DNA of 64,000 bases from Streptomyces luteolus. Its GTDB lineage: Bacteria > Actinomycetota > Actinomycetes > Streptomycetales > Streptomycetaceae. The position numbers and the translations under genes are program-made. The notes beneath the pieces are model-generated. The model was not told the DNA's origin and searched no databases. It saw only the letters and a program-made list of their open reading frames with translations. The stretch is taken from assembly GCF_029968015.1 (NCBI RefSeq), contig NZ_JASCIS010000014.1, positions 124,001 through 188,000 of the forward strand, written 5' to 3'. This document shows positions 48,068 to 56,928 of the stretch, piece by piece (position 1 is the first letter of the stretch; every line of letters begins with the position of its first letter).

Positions 48068-51000
48068 TGTCCGCCGCGACCACCCGTACCACCCAGGCCT
48101 TCACCGCAGTCACCACCGTCGGCGGGCTGCTTCCCGCCGACATGCTGCTCCGTATCGCCGAGGCGAAGACCCTGCCGGGCACCAGGCCTGCCGACTACGG
48201 CCTGCCCGCGTCCGTTCCGGTACGCGACGAGGCCGAGCGGGCCTGGGAGTACCTCAAGCCGCTCTGGCGCGAGTTGCGCACGGCCCTGCCCGCCGACCCC
48301 GTGACGGGCGCGGTCGCCGCCGACCCGACGGGCCGCGCCAGCACCGACTGGCTCGCGCAGCTTTTCCGCAAGCTGGACTACGGCACGCTCACCGAGGTGG
48401 GCCCGGACGGTCTGCGCGCCGACACCGACCCGAACTCGCGTTTCCCGGTCAGCCACCGGCACGGCCCGGCACTCCTTCATCTCCTGCCCTGGAACCAGGA
48501 GTTGGACAAGCGCCCGGCACCCGGCCAGGTACCGCCGCAGTCGATGCTCCAGGACTGCCTCAACCGCACCGAGGCCCACCTGTGGGCGGTCCTCACCAAC
48601 GGCCGCCGGCTGCGCCTGTTGCGCGACTCCTCGTCCTTCGCGACGGCCGCGTATGTCGAGTTCGACCTCGAAGCGATCTTCGACGGCGAGCTGTTCAGCG
48701 AGTTCGTGCTGCTGTACCACGTACTGCACGCTTCGCGGTTCGCGGTTCCTGAGGGGGCGGCGGCTTCGGGGTGCTGGCTGGAGAAGTGGCGGGCCGAGGC
48801 CGTCACGTCCGGTGCCCGCGCCCTGGACCAGCTGCGCCTGGGTGTGGAGCACGCCCTGACGGTCCTCGGCACCGGCTTCCTGCGCCACCCGGAGAACACG
48901 CGCCTGCGCGAGAACGTCGACCCCGAGGCCCTCCGCAAGGCCCTGCTGCGGCTCGTCTACCGCCTGCTGTTCATTTTCGTGGCCGAGGACCGCGACGCTC
49001 TCCTGGAGCCGAAGGCCGATGACCGCCAACGGCAGGCGTACGAACGCTACTTCTCCTCGGCCCGCTTGCGTGAACGGGCCCGCCGCCGCCAGGGCACGGC
49101 GCACGGCGACCAGTACGAGGCTCTGTGCATCGTCCTCGACGCTCTCGGCGCGGAGGGCGGCCGCCCAGAGCTGGCCCTGCCTGGCCTCGGCGGCCTGTTC
49201 TCACGCACGGAGACGGACGCCCCGCTGGACGGCCTCAAGCTGTCCAACGAGTCGCTCCTGAAGGCCGTACGTCACCTGGCCCAGGTCCGCGACCCGGGTG
49301 CCCGCCGCTGGCGCACCGTCGACTACCGCCACCTGGACGCCGAGGAACTCGGCTCGGTCTACGAGTCCCTCCTGGAACTGGAGCCGAAGCACTCCGCGAC
49401 CGACCGCAGCTTCGAACTGGTCGGGGTGGCGGGCAACACCCGCAAGACGACGGGCAGTTACTACACCCCGTCCTCACTGATCGAGTGTCTCCTCGACACG
49501 ACGCTCGACCCCGTGCTCGACGATGCCGTCAAGCGCGGCGAACAGCGCGCCACCGAAGCAGGCCGCCCGGACCCGGCCGACGACATCGTCACGGAACTTC
49601 TCTCTCTCACGGTCTGCGACCCGGCATGCGGCTCCGGCCATTTCCTGGTCGCAGCGGCCCGCCGCATCGCCAAGCGCGTCGCCGCGGTACGCGAACACAA
49701 CCCCGAGCCCACCGTCGACGCTGTCCGCCACGCGCTGCACGAGGTGGTCGCGCGCTGCATCTACGGCGTCGACCTCAACCCGATGGCCGTCGACCTGGCC
49801 AAGGTGTCGCTGTGGCTCGAAGCCCTGGAGCCGGGCAAGCCGCTGGGATTCCTCGACGCGCACGTCAAGCAGGGCAACGCACTGCTCGGCACGACGCCCG
49901 CGTTGCTCGCGGAAGGCGTGCCCGACGAGGCGTTCGACGCGATCGAGGGCGACGACAAGAAGTACGCGGCCGCGCTGAAGAAGCGCAACAAGGCACAACG
50001 CGGCGGCCAGGGCGACCTGTTCGCCGAGGTCGAGGTCACCGTCCCCAGCAACAGCCGCTACGCCACCGAACTCGCCCGCATCACCAACGCCCCGGCCAAC
50101 AAGCTGAGCCAGGTCAACGCCCAGCAGGCCGCGTACGAGGCCTACGTGAACTCCGCCGCCTACACGCGCGACCGTGAGATGGCGGACGCGTGGTGTGCCG
50201 CGTTCGTCTGGCCGAAGGAGGAGGGGGCGCCTGAAGCTCCGACGCAGGATGTCGTGCGGAGCCTGCTCGCGGGTGACACGTCGGCGGTCAGTGACGCCAC
50301 GCTGTCGGAAGTCCTCACCCTGAGCGGGCAATACCAATTCTTCCACTGGCACTTGGAGTTCCCGGAGGTGTTCGCTGTCCCGGAATCGGGCGCAGGCGTC
50401 GACACGGCGACGGGGTGGGCCGGGGGATTCGACGCGGTGTTGGGGAATCCGCCGTGGGACAGTGTGAACTTCCCTGAAACGGAGTTTTTCGGGGTACGTG
50501 CGCCGGAGATCGCGGCGACCAACAACACGGCGGCGCGGAAGAAGAAGATCCGCGCGCTCAAGGACGACCCGGACACCGTCCAGCTGTACAAGGACTACGA
50601 AGCCGCCAAGCGCAGGGTGTACGGCGAGAGCCACTTCCTGCGCATCTCCGGCCGCTATCCCCTCACCGGCCAGGGCAACCTCAACCTGTACGCGCTGTTC
50701 GCCGAAGCCGACCGCATCCTGACGGCCGGTCGCGGCCGCACCGGCGTCATCATCCCGACGGGTATCGCAACGGATGCGCGGACGCAGTACTTCTTCAAGG
50801 ACTTGGTATCGGCGGGGTCGCTGGCTGCGCTGTTCGACTTCGAGAACGCACAGCCACTGTTCCCCGACGTGCATCGCTCGTTCAAGTTCTGCGTCCTGTC
50901 CCTCGCCGGTCGCAGCCTGCGTGAACCGGCCGCCCGCTTCGCCTTCTTCCTCCGTGACCCGGCCGAAGTCGAGGCACCCGACAAGGTCTTCACCCTCACC

Positions 51001-52182
51001 CCGGAGGAGATCACCCTCCTCAACCCCAACACTGGCACCTGCCCGGTCTTCCGCTCACGCCGCGACGCGGAGATCACGCTCGGCATTTACCGCCGCGTGC
51101 CGGTCCTCCTCAAGGAGTCCGACAGGGAGACCGGCAATCCGTGGGGCGTGTCGTTCATGGCCATGTTCCACATGTCGCACGACTCTCACCTCTTCCGGCC
51201 CTCGGCCTCCAACGGGGAAACCTTGGAGTCAATGCTCGAGGACGGCTGGCGTCTAGACAGGAATGTACTGGTGCGCGGGGAGGAGCGACTGCTGCCGCTG
51301 TACGAGGCGAAGATGTTGCACCACTACGACCATCGCTGGGCGACTTACACCAGCGATAGCGAGACCCGCGACTTCGTACCCGCCGAGAAGCAGGATCCAG
51401 AAGTCACTGTCATGCCCCGCTACTGGGTGCCTGAACAGGACGTACCCAACGGTAAGTTCGACAAGCACGGCAAGGAGCAGCACGACCCTGGGGTTGCCTC
51501 ACGCCTTGCCGAGCGCGGTTGGGCCCACCAATGGCTTCCCGGATGGCGAGACGTCTGCCGATCTACCGACTCACGCACTGCCATCACCGTCGTAGTCCCG
51601 CGATCGGGGGTAGGTGACAAGTTCCTCCTTGAGCTCCCGACGGGCTCGGCAGAGGACGTGGCCGCATTGATGACTTGTCGGTCATCAATGGCTTTTGACT
51701 TCGCTAGCCGCCAGAAGCTCGGCGGAACCAGCATGAAGTTCTTTACTTGGCGCCAGCTCCCGGTCGTCTCACCAGCTCAACTTGGTCCACACACCCCATT
51801 CACTACTCCTCGCCTTCTCGAACTCACCTACACCGCCCACGACATGGCCCCCTTCGCCCGCGACCTAGGTGACGAAGGCGCCCCCTTCCGTTGGGACGAA
51901 GACCGCCGCGCCATCATCCGAGCCGAACTCGACGCCCTGTTCTTCCACCTCTACGGCATCTCCCGCGAGGACGCCGCGTACATCCTCGACACCTTCCCCA
52001 TCGTGAAGCGCAAGGACGAGGCGGCCCACGGCACGTACCGCACCAAGGACCTGATCCTCGCCGAGTACGACCGCATGGCAGCGGCCGGCCTGACCCTGGA
52101 CACCCCGCTCGACGAGTCCGCCAACGGCACGTACCGCTCGACCCTCAACCCGCCCCCCGGCCAGGGCCCCCGCCACAGCTGA
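48067..52182 (+). CDS. drmMI: Eco57I-type N6-adenine methyltransferase, DrmMI-like
   Basis: Large DNA methyltransferase of 1371 residues. The SAM-binding motif is VCDPACGSGHFLVAA (near 517) and the catalytic motif VLGNPPWDSV (near 793), both intact. The long N-terminal half (1-450) and the target-recognition region after about 1040 are typical of Eco57I-like and BREX/DISARM methylases. No clear nuclease motif was found, so it would be the protective methylase. The start overlaps drmD by one base. Codon use becomes less GC-biased around bases 51240-51790, inside the probable target-recognition region. A strong hairpin follows the stop. Confidence 0.83.
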   Translation: MSAATTRTTQAFTAVTTVGGLLPADMLLRIAEAKTLPGTRPADYGLPASVPVRDEAERAWEYLKPLWRELRTALPADPVTGAVAADPTGRASTDWLAQLFRKLDYGTLTEVGPDGLRADTDPNSRFPVSHRHGPALLHLLPWNQELDKRPAPGQVPPQSMLQDCLNRTEAHLWAVLTNGRRLRLLRDSSSFATAAYVEFDLEAIFDGELFSEFVLLYHVLHASRFAVPEGAAASGCWLEKWRAEAVTSGARALDQLRLGVEHALTVLGTGFLRHPENTRLRENVDPEALRKALLRLVYRLLFIFVAEDRDALLEPKADDRQRQAYERYFSSARLRERARRRQGTAHGDQYEALCIVLDALGAEGGRPELALPGLGGLFSRTETDAPLDGLKLSNESLLKAVRHLAQVRDPGARRWRTVDYRHLDAEELGSVYESLLELEPKHSATDRSFELVGVAGNTRKTTGSYYTPSSLIECLLDTTLDPVLDDAVKRGEQRATEAGRPDPADDIVTELLSLTVCDPACGSGHFLVAAARRIAKRVAAVREHNPEPTVDAVRHALHEVVARCIYGVDLNPMAVDLAKVSLWLEALEPGKPLGFLDAHVKQGNALLGTTPALLAEGVPDEAFDAIEGDDKKYAAALKKRNKAQRGGQGDLFAEVEVTVPSNSRYATELARITNAPANKLSQVNAQQAAYEAYVNSAAYTRDREMADAWCAAFVWPKEEGAPEAPTQDVVRSLLAGDTSAVSDATLSEVLTLSGQYQFFHWHLEFPEVFAVPESGAGVDTATGWAGGFDAVLGNPPWDSVNFPETEFFGVRAPEIAATNNTAARKKKIRALKDDPDTVQLYKDYEAAKRRVYGESHFLRISGRYPLTGQGNLNLYALFAEADRILTAGRGRTGVIIPTGIATDARTQYFFKDLVSAGSLAALFDFENAQPLFPDVHRSFKFCVLSLAGRSLREPAARFAFFLRDPAEVEAPDKVFTLTPEEITLLNPNTGTCPVFRSRRDAEITLGIYRRVPVLLKESDRETGNPWGVSFMAMFHMSHDSHLFRPSASNGETLESMLEDGWRLDRNVLVRGEERLLPLYEAKMLHHYDHRWATYTSDSETRDFVPAEKQDPEVTVMPRYWVPEQDVPNGKFDKHGKEQHDPGVASRLAERGWAHQWLPGWRDVCRSTDSRTAITVVVPRSGVGDKFLLELPTGSAEDVAALMTCRSSMAFDFASRQKLGGTSMKFFTWRQLPVVSPAQLGPHTPFTTPRLLELTYTAHDMAPFARDLGDEGAPFRWDEDRRAIIRAELDALFFHLYGISREDAAYILDTFPIVKRKDEAAHGTYRTKDLILAEYDRMAAAGLTLDTPLDESANGTYRSTLNPPPGQGPRHS

Positions 52183-52191
52183 AAAACAGCA

Positions 52192-52227
52192 TGTCCCGGG
52201 TGGACGGAACATCGGCCACCCGGGACA
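52192..52227. terminator. 12-bp perfect hairpin after the methylase gene
   Basis: TGTCCCGGGTGG (52192-52203) and CCACCCGGGACA (52216-52227) pair perfectly around a 12-base loop. It lies in the 58-base gap between the convergent methylase and DUF397 genes and probably stops both transcripts. Confidence 0.8.
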
Positions 52228-52240
52228 CAGAAGACACACC

Positions 52241-52444
52241 TCAGCTACAAGCGACGGAGCGCACGAACCGCTCCCACTCGCCCCGGCCCACAGCGAAAGC
52301 CGGACGACTCACGTCCTTCGAATCCCTTACGTGGACGGCCTGTTCAGCGATCGCGATCTCCACGCAGCTGTCGCCCTCACTGCCGCTGTAGCTCGACTTG
52401 AACCAGGCGAGTTCCGCCGTACCGCCACCGCCACCGCTGCTCAT
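52241..52444 (-). CDS. DUF397 protein
   Basis: Small protein of 67 residues with the DUF397 signature: AWFKSSYSGSEGDSCVEIA and VHVRDSK, then FAVGRGEWERFVRSV. These proteins are usually encoded beside an XRE regulator of the WhiJ/DUF5753 type, as here, with an ATGA overlap to it. They are thought to work as partners or antagonists of that regulator. An Ala/Gly/Ser-rich N-terminus precedes the domain. Confidence 0.9.
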   Translation of the reverse strand: MSSGGGGGTAELAWFKSSYSGSEGDSCVEIAIAEQAVHVRDSKDVSRPAFAVGRGEWERFVRSVACS

Positions 52445-53319
52445 AGCTCTCCTCGCAGTCGTTCCAGCAAGGCCCGGGATTCCGTGGGACTGAGGGCCTG
52501 CGACCGCAGTGTGTCATAGCGCTGACACAGTGCACTCACCTCGCTAGGGGCGGAGATCAGACGGCCGTTCTTCTGCCCTTCGGAGTACGCGAGCCGTCGG
52601 CCATCTGCTGTCTCCAGCACCTGCACCGGGCCATCCATGCACGCATGCAACGAACCCTCCAACGGCACCACTTGCAACGTCACATTCCGAGGCGCACTCA
52701 ACTCCAACACATGATCAAACAGCCCCCGCATCACCTCAACACCCCCGAACCGCCGCCGGAACACATGCTCCTCAACGATGAAGCTGAACGGCACCGTCGG
52801 CCGTTCGCGCATGAGCTTCTGGCGCTCCATCCGGGCAGCCAACTGCGCCTCCAGCTCCGCATCCGTGCGGAGCGGGATCGTGCCCTCGAACACCGCCCGC
52901 GCGTATGCAGCCGACTGCAACAGACCCGGCACCAGCCTGCACTCGTACGTGCACAGGCTCACCGCCTCCCGCTCCAGCCTCGCCCACCGGCGGAACCACA
53001 CGGCCAGTCCGACCTCGCCACGCGTGAGGTGGCGGGCGGCCTTCCGTAACGCGCCCGTGTTGCCGAGTGCTCCCTCCGCACGCTCCACGAACGTCCCATC
53101 GGGCATTCTGCGGCCCAACTCCACCGATTCCACGGTGTGTTTGGAGTACCTGACCCGGTCGGCGAGGTCGGCGCGGCTCAGCCCCGCGTACTCGCGCAGG
53201 GCCTGGACTACCGCGCCGAACGTGCGGAGACTGTCGGACGGATGGGGTTCCCGGTCCCCCGACAGGTCGCCGCACGGGTCCGGTACACCGCCGCCCTCCA
53301 CCTCTTCGGTGATGCCCAT
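52441..53319 (-). CDS. XRE-family regulator (WhiJ-like, DUF5753)
   Basis: Regulator of 292 residues. The helix-turn-helix lies at about residues 33-85 (FGAVVQALREYAGLSRADLA, and YSKHTVESVELGRRMP). The DUF5753 domain follows to the end (YECRLVPGLLQSAAYARAVF and HACMDGPVQVLE). ATG at 53319 has GAGAGGGG six bases upstream. It is coupled to the DUF397 gene and divergent from an RsbW-like ATPase gene, the usual streptomycete three-gene module linked to development and antibiotic control. Here it sits inside a defence island, so it might control nearby defence genes; that is unproven. Confidence 0.9.
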   Translation of the reverse strand: MGITEEVEGGGVPDPCGDLSGDREPHPSDSLRTFGAVVQALREYAGLSRADLADRVRYSKHTVESVELGRRMPDGTFVERAEGALGNTGALRKAARHLTRGEVGLAVWFRRWARLEREAVSLCTYECRLVPGLLQSAAYARAVFEGTIPLRTDAELEAQLAARMERQKLMRERPTVPFSFIVEEHVFRRRFGGVEVMRGLFDHVLELSAPRNVTLQVVPLEGSLHACMDGPVQVLETADGRRLAYSEGQKNGRLISAPSEVSALCQRYDTLRSQALSPTESRALLERLRGEL

Positions 53320-53417
53320 CAGCCGCCCCTCTCGTCGTGCCCGCGCGCGCCGTACGGTTCCCCGCGATCGATCCACCCAGCGTGACCACGTACCCGTCGT
53401 ACCGTCCACCCCAAGTG

Positions 53418-53442
53418 CCCGTACGCTGACTCAGCGTACGGG
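53418..53442. promoter_or_regulatory. 12-bp-arm palindrome between xre and ATPase genes
   Basis: CCCGTACGCTGA (53418-53429) and TCAGCGTACGGG (53431-53442) are perfectly inverted around one base. It lies in the 168-base divergent region and is the obvious candidate operator for the XRE regulator. Confidence 0.65.
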
Positions 53443-53487
53443 GTGCGCCCCTCGCGCGTACCCGGAATCAGCAGCCACGCTGAACCC

Positions 53488-54006
53488 ATGAACCACCGGG
53501 TCACCCCTCAACTCACCTCCGTATCAAGGCAGTTCTCGCAACTGCTGTCCGCCACCCCACGCGGCGCCCGGCTCGCCAGGCGGCTCGCCGGCACCGAGCT
53601 GACTGCCTGGGGTGCGCCTCCCGATCTCACGGAGCGTGCCGAACTCGTCGTCGCCGAACTCGCCGCCAACGCCGTCGTGCACGGGCGGGTGCCGGGCCGC
53701 GACTTCCGGCTCGCGCTCGCCTATGACCCGGCGTCCGTCCGCCTCCGTATCGAGGTCACCGACGCCCGCGGGGACCGCCTCCCTGATGTGCAGCCCATCG
53801 GTACCGCACCCCGTACCAGCGGGCACGGACTGCTTCTCGTGGCCGCACTGTGCGATCACTGGGAGACCGTGCCGTACCCGCCCAGCGGGAAGACCGTCGT
53901 GGCGCAGCTGACCGCCGAAGCTGTTAGTGCGAGCGGAGTCCTTCCAGGTGGCGCGGCATCCGCTCGCCCTGCCAGCCGAGGACCAGGCGCCGGCGGGCTC
54001 GCGTGA
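53488..54006 (+). CDS. RsbW/SpoIIAB-like ATP-binding protein
   Basis: HATPase_c protein of 172 residues of the anti-sigma/serine-kinase type. The N box is LVVAELAANAVVHGRVPG, the G1-like segment EVTDARGDRLP and the G2 segment TSGHGLLLVAALCDHW. These proteins phosphorylate anti-anti-sigma factors or bind sigma factors. It is the ATPase partner of the adjacent XRE/DUF397 module. Its last 83 bases overlap the 3' end of the convergent helicase gene, and the final 25 or so residues are Gly/Ala/Arg/Pro-rich. A sigma-70 gene lies about 6 kb away in the same island; whether they interact is unknown. Confidence 0.85.
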   Translation: MNHRVTPQLTSVSRQFSQLLSATPRGARLARRLAGTELTAWGAPPDLTERAELVVAELAANAVVHGRVPGRDFRLALAYDPASVRLRIEVTDARGDRLPDVQPIGTAPRTSGHGLLLVAALCDHWETVPYPPSGKTVVAQLTAEAVSASGVLPGGAASARPASRGPGAGGLA

Positions 54007-55030
54007 CCATGACGTAGTAGGTCATGCGGAGTTCCGCCGCCGTGGGGTCAGTGGCGGCGTCCGTCTCGGTGTCGGGGATGACGACCGTCTCGAAGTCCAG
54101 GCCCTTGGCGCTCGCGCGGTGGACGAGGACGATTCCGGGTCGGGTCAGGTCGAGGTCGCGGTAGCGGCCGGCGGCTGCCGCTGAGCTGTAGAGCTGGGGC
54201 GCGTGGGCGAGACCGGCCTTCTCCAGGATGCGCAGCAGATCCGCTGCGGTGCGCAGGGAGTTGACGATGACGCCTATGCGGTCGCCGGGATAGCATCGGC
54301 TCAACTCGGCTACCTCATCGGCGATCTGTGTAAGGCCAGTGAAGCCCCGCAGTATGGGCGCCTCGCCTCGCAGGGACGGAAGTGCGGGGCGTGCGCCGTC
54401 TACGCGGAACCGTTCGGCGAGGGCCGCGATCTCGCGGGTGTTGCGATGGTTGCCGCCGATCGCGGCCCGTCCGGTGTGGCGGCCGAGGGCCTTGGCGATC
54501 TCGTCGAGCGTGGAGTTCGTCTCCGTCAGGCGCTGGCATGCGTCGGCGAAGACCGTGACGGACGCGGCCGTCAGCCGGGCAAGGCGATAGAGGCCGGGCG
54601 GCAGGTCCTGGCCCTCGTCGATCACCAGATGCGGACGGTCCTCGGGTACGGGCGGGGCCCCCGGCGCTTCCACCCCGTGGAGCGCGAGCGCGTGCCAGTC
54701 GAACCAGCCGTCCTCCGTGCCCGTCGCGGCGCGGCCGAAGCGCCGGTGGATCCAGGCGTGGGCGGTGGAGGCGGCGACGGGGGCGGCCGGGATCGCGAGG
54801 CCTTGCAGAGTGTGGTGCAGGAGCTGGCGGAGCAGGTTGGAGCGGGTGAGGAGGACGGTGGGGTGCCCGGTGAGCGCGAGATGGACGGCGCGGTGTGCGG
54901 CCAGGAGGCTCTTGCCGCTGCCCGGCGGGCCGTCGACCACATGGTGGCCTGACAGTGGGAGTGCTTCCAGGCAGTCGCGCTGAACCGGTGTGAGGTCGTG
55001 GTGGAGGACCGGAGCGTGCACGGTGGTCAT
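53924..55030 (-). CDS. UvrD-like superfamily 1 helicase
   Basis: Compact helicase of 368 residues. Walker A is DGPPGSGKSLLA (33-44), motif II is VIDEGQDLPPG (136-146), motif III/IV-like GGNHRNTREI lies near 195, and the C-terminal motifs VHRASAKGLDFETVVIPDT and MTYYVMVTRARRRLVL complete the RecA pair. It is much shorter than UvrD (about 720) and lacks the 1B/2B inserts. It overlaps drmB by ATGA, so it is the last gene of the sigma-drmA-drmB operon. This is where DISARM operons often have drmC, a phospholipase D-type nuclease, which is missing here. Confidence 0.85.
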   Translation of the reverse strand: MTTVHAPVLHHDLTPVQRDCLEALPLSGHHVVDGPPGSGKSLLAAHRAVHLALTGHPTVLLTRSNLLRQLLHHTLQGLAIPAAPVAASTAHAWIHRRFGRAATGTEDGWFDWHALALHGVEAPGAPPVPEDRPHLVIDEGQDLPPGLYRLARLTAASVTVFADACQRLTETNSTLDEIAKALGRHTGRAAIGGNHRNTREIAALAERFRVDGARPALPSLRGEAPILRGFTGLTQIADEVAELSRCYPGDRIGVIVNSLRTAADLLRILEKAGLAHAPQLYSSAAAAGRYRDLDLTRPGIVLVHRASAKGLDFETVVIPDTETDAATDPTAAELRMTYYVMVTRARRRLVLGWQGERMPRHLEGLRSH

Positions 55031-56928
55031 GGGCGTCGCCCCAGCTCTGCCGCGATGGCGGCGGCCGACTCCCGGCCCGCGTCGAGGACGTCCGCGAAGA
55101 AGCCGGGGACGCGGGCCGAGCCGACGACAAGGGCGCGGTCGAGCAGCGTGTTGTTGGTCTCGCAGCTCGTCTCCGGCAGCAGGCAACAGGCGTGGCAGGC
55201 AGCCCGGTTGAGGTTGCCGAAGCCCTGGCCTGTGTGCTCGGCGCACAGCGGGTCAGCGGAGCACCAGGCCGCGGCCTCCAGCATGCGGACCAGCGTCTCT
55301 GCCAGATGCGGCGCCTCGCCGAGGCGGACGAGACCGCCGAGCGTGCCCTCGGCGTCCCCTGCGGCGGTGTAGACGAGCAGGCCGCGCTGCCCGAACTCCG
55401 GCCGCCCGTAGACGCGTTCGCGCAGGCTGGCCGTGGTGTACCCGGAGTCGAAGGAGAGCTGGCGGATCAGCAGGTGCGCGAGGGTATGCAGCAGAAGGAA
55501 GCGGGGCGAGAGCTCGCTGCCGGTGGTCTCGGCGAGCTGCTCGCGGCGGAATGATCCCGCCAGGTCACCGCCGATCTGCTGAACGTGCCGCCGTACGCGC
55601 GGATCCTGCTCCCAGGTGTTGAGACGCTGCTCGTCGAGGCTGAGGACCAGGCCCTCGCCGTACACCTCGGTGGCCGGGAGCCAGCGGCGGCGGCCGCTGG
55701 TGTCCGCGGGGACGAGGGTGCCGGCCTGGGTGTGGCGGCGGAATCCGGTCAGCGCACGGACCTCGCGCAGCCGGTCGACCAGGACTACGCCGTCGAAATG
55801 GGCGTTGAGCGTGGCCCAGAGCGGCTCCGAGTCACCGTCGAGGCCGAGGCTGCCGCGGCGTACGGCGAACTCTGCGGACGCCGACGGGAATTGGGGTGCC
55901 GCGAAGGAATCCCATTCGTCGCGGCTGAGGTCGAGTGGGACAGCAGACGGCCCCGTCGGCGTGGCTCCGTGGGGCGGCGCCGGGGTGCCAGTGGCCTCGG
56001 CGACGAGCAAGTCGATCAGGTCGTCGGGCGCTTCCGTGTCCTCCTGGATGAGCGCGCGGAAGGTGTCCGCGCGCGGGGTGCCCTGGGCGGTGAGCAGCAG
56101 GTCCCAGCAGTCGTGCGCCCGTACGGCCGCGGCGGTGTCGTCCTCCGTGCGCTGAGGCGCGGTGGTCTCGGGGATGTCGAGGGCCGAGTGGACGACTGGG
56201 TAGTACACGTTGCCCGCGGTGCGCTGCACATGGTGGACCTGCTGGTTGCAGGAGGCGCGCGCGCTCCAACGCTGCCAGGGGTTGCGTCCTGCGCAACGGC
56301 CGCTCTGCGGGCCGAGGACGTCGAGCAGGTCCCGCTGGGCTCCGCAGGATGCGCCGTTGGCGTGGGTGGCGTCGCAGCGTACGGAGAGCGCTTCGAGGCC
56401 GGACGCGCGGTCGGCGACGAGGAACCGCAGCCGCCTGGCCTTCCAGCCGCTCCCCGCGTCCGGGCACGAGTCCCTTTCTTCCGGATCGAGTTGGGAGTGC
56501 GCCCAGTACCACCAGTCGATGTCGTCAAGGTGCCCGTCCGGGCAGATCCGCACGAACCGCATCGGTGTGAGTCGGGGCGCTGCGGCGCAGGAGACGCAGA
56601 CGGGCGGCTCTCCCGGCCGCTCGTGCTCGTACAGGAAACGGACCATGGACCGGCAGGCGCCACAGAACAGCCAGCCCGGGAAGCGGACGTACGGGGCGCC
56701 GGGGCGGTCGGGGTCGTCATAGCGGTCGTTGAGGGTGTGCGGGGCGGCGTAGAAGCCGGTGGCGCCGAGGCGGGCGGCTAGCCGGTCGGAGGCGATGGGT
56801 GTCTTGCCGTTCTGCGGCCACGCCTCGATGCCCGCTGCGACGAACGACTCTCCCTGGACGTCGAGTACGGCGCCCACACCGAACGGCAGCACCGTCTGTG
56901 CCTGGCGTACGCGGATCTTTCGCTTCAC
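55027..56928 (-). CDS. drmB: DUF1998 protein, DISARM DrmB-like
   Basis: Protein of 633 residues. The N-terminus RVRQAQTVLPFGVGAVLDVQ is the DrmB hallmark (FGxGAVxD). Many cysteine pairs follow (FCGACRS, CVSCAA, CPDG, CGAQ), suggesting zinc sites. The C-terminal DUF1998/MZB region (about 490-633) has LLHTLAHLLIRQLSFDSGY and the Cys cluster CSADPLCAEH...CHACCLLPETSC. GTG at 56928 overlaps the drmA stop (GTGA). In DISARM, DrmB pairs with the DrmA helicase and the two act on incoming unmodified DNA; that is family knowledge. Confidence 0.84.
   Translation of the reverse strand: MKRKIRVRQAQTVLPFGVGAVLDVQGESFVAAGIEAWPQNGKTPIASDRLAARLGATGFYAAPHTLNDRYDDPDRPGAPYVRFPGWLFCGACRSMVRFLYEHERPGEPPVCVSCAAAPRLTPMRFVRICPDGHLDDIDWWYWAHSQLDPEERDSCPDAGSGWKARRLRFLVADRASGLEALSVRCDATHANGASCGAQRDLLDVLGPQSGRCAGRNPWQRWSARASCNQQVHHVQRTAGNVYYPVVHSALDIPETTAPQRTEDDTAAAVRAHDCWDLLLTAQGTPRADTFRALIQEDTEAPDDLIDLLVAEATGTPAPPHGATPTGPSAVPLDLSRDEWDSFAAPQFPSASAEFAVRRGSLGLDGDSEPLWATLNAHFDGVVLVDRLREVRALTGFRRHTQAGTLVPADTSGRRRWLPATEVYGEGLVLSLDEQRLNTWEQDPRVRRHVQQIGGDLAGSFRREQLAETTGSELSPRFLLLHTLAHLLIRQLSFDSGYTTASLRERVYGRPEFGQRGLLVYTAAGDAEGTLGGLVRLGEAPHLAETLVRMLEAAAWCSADPLCAEHTGQGFGNLNRAACHACCLLPETSCETNNTLLDRALVVGSARVPGFFADVLDAGRESAAAIAAELGRRP

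Noticed and set aside
38697..52182. Assignment to Druantia
   Set aside because: The helicase part is DruE-like, but no DruA-D, DruH or DruF/DruG partners are seen, and DrmD/DrmA/DrmB-type genes are present instead.
53488..54006. ATP-binding protein as a two-component histidine kinase
   Set aside because: It has only an HATPase fold of the RsbW type and no HisKA or membrane segment.
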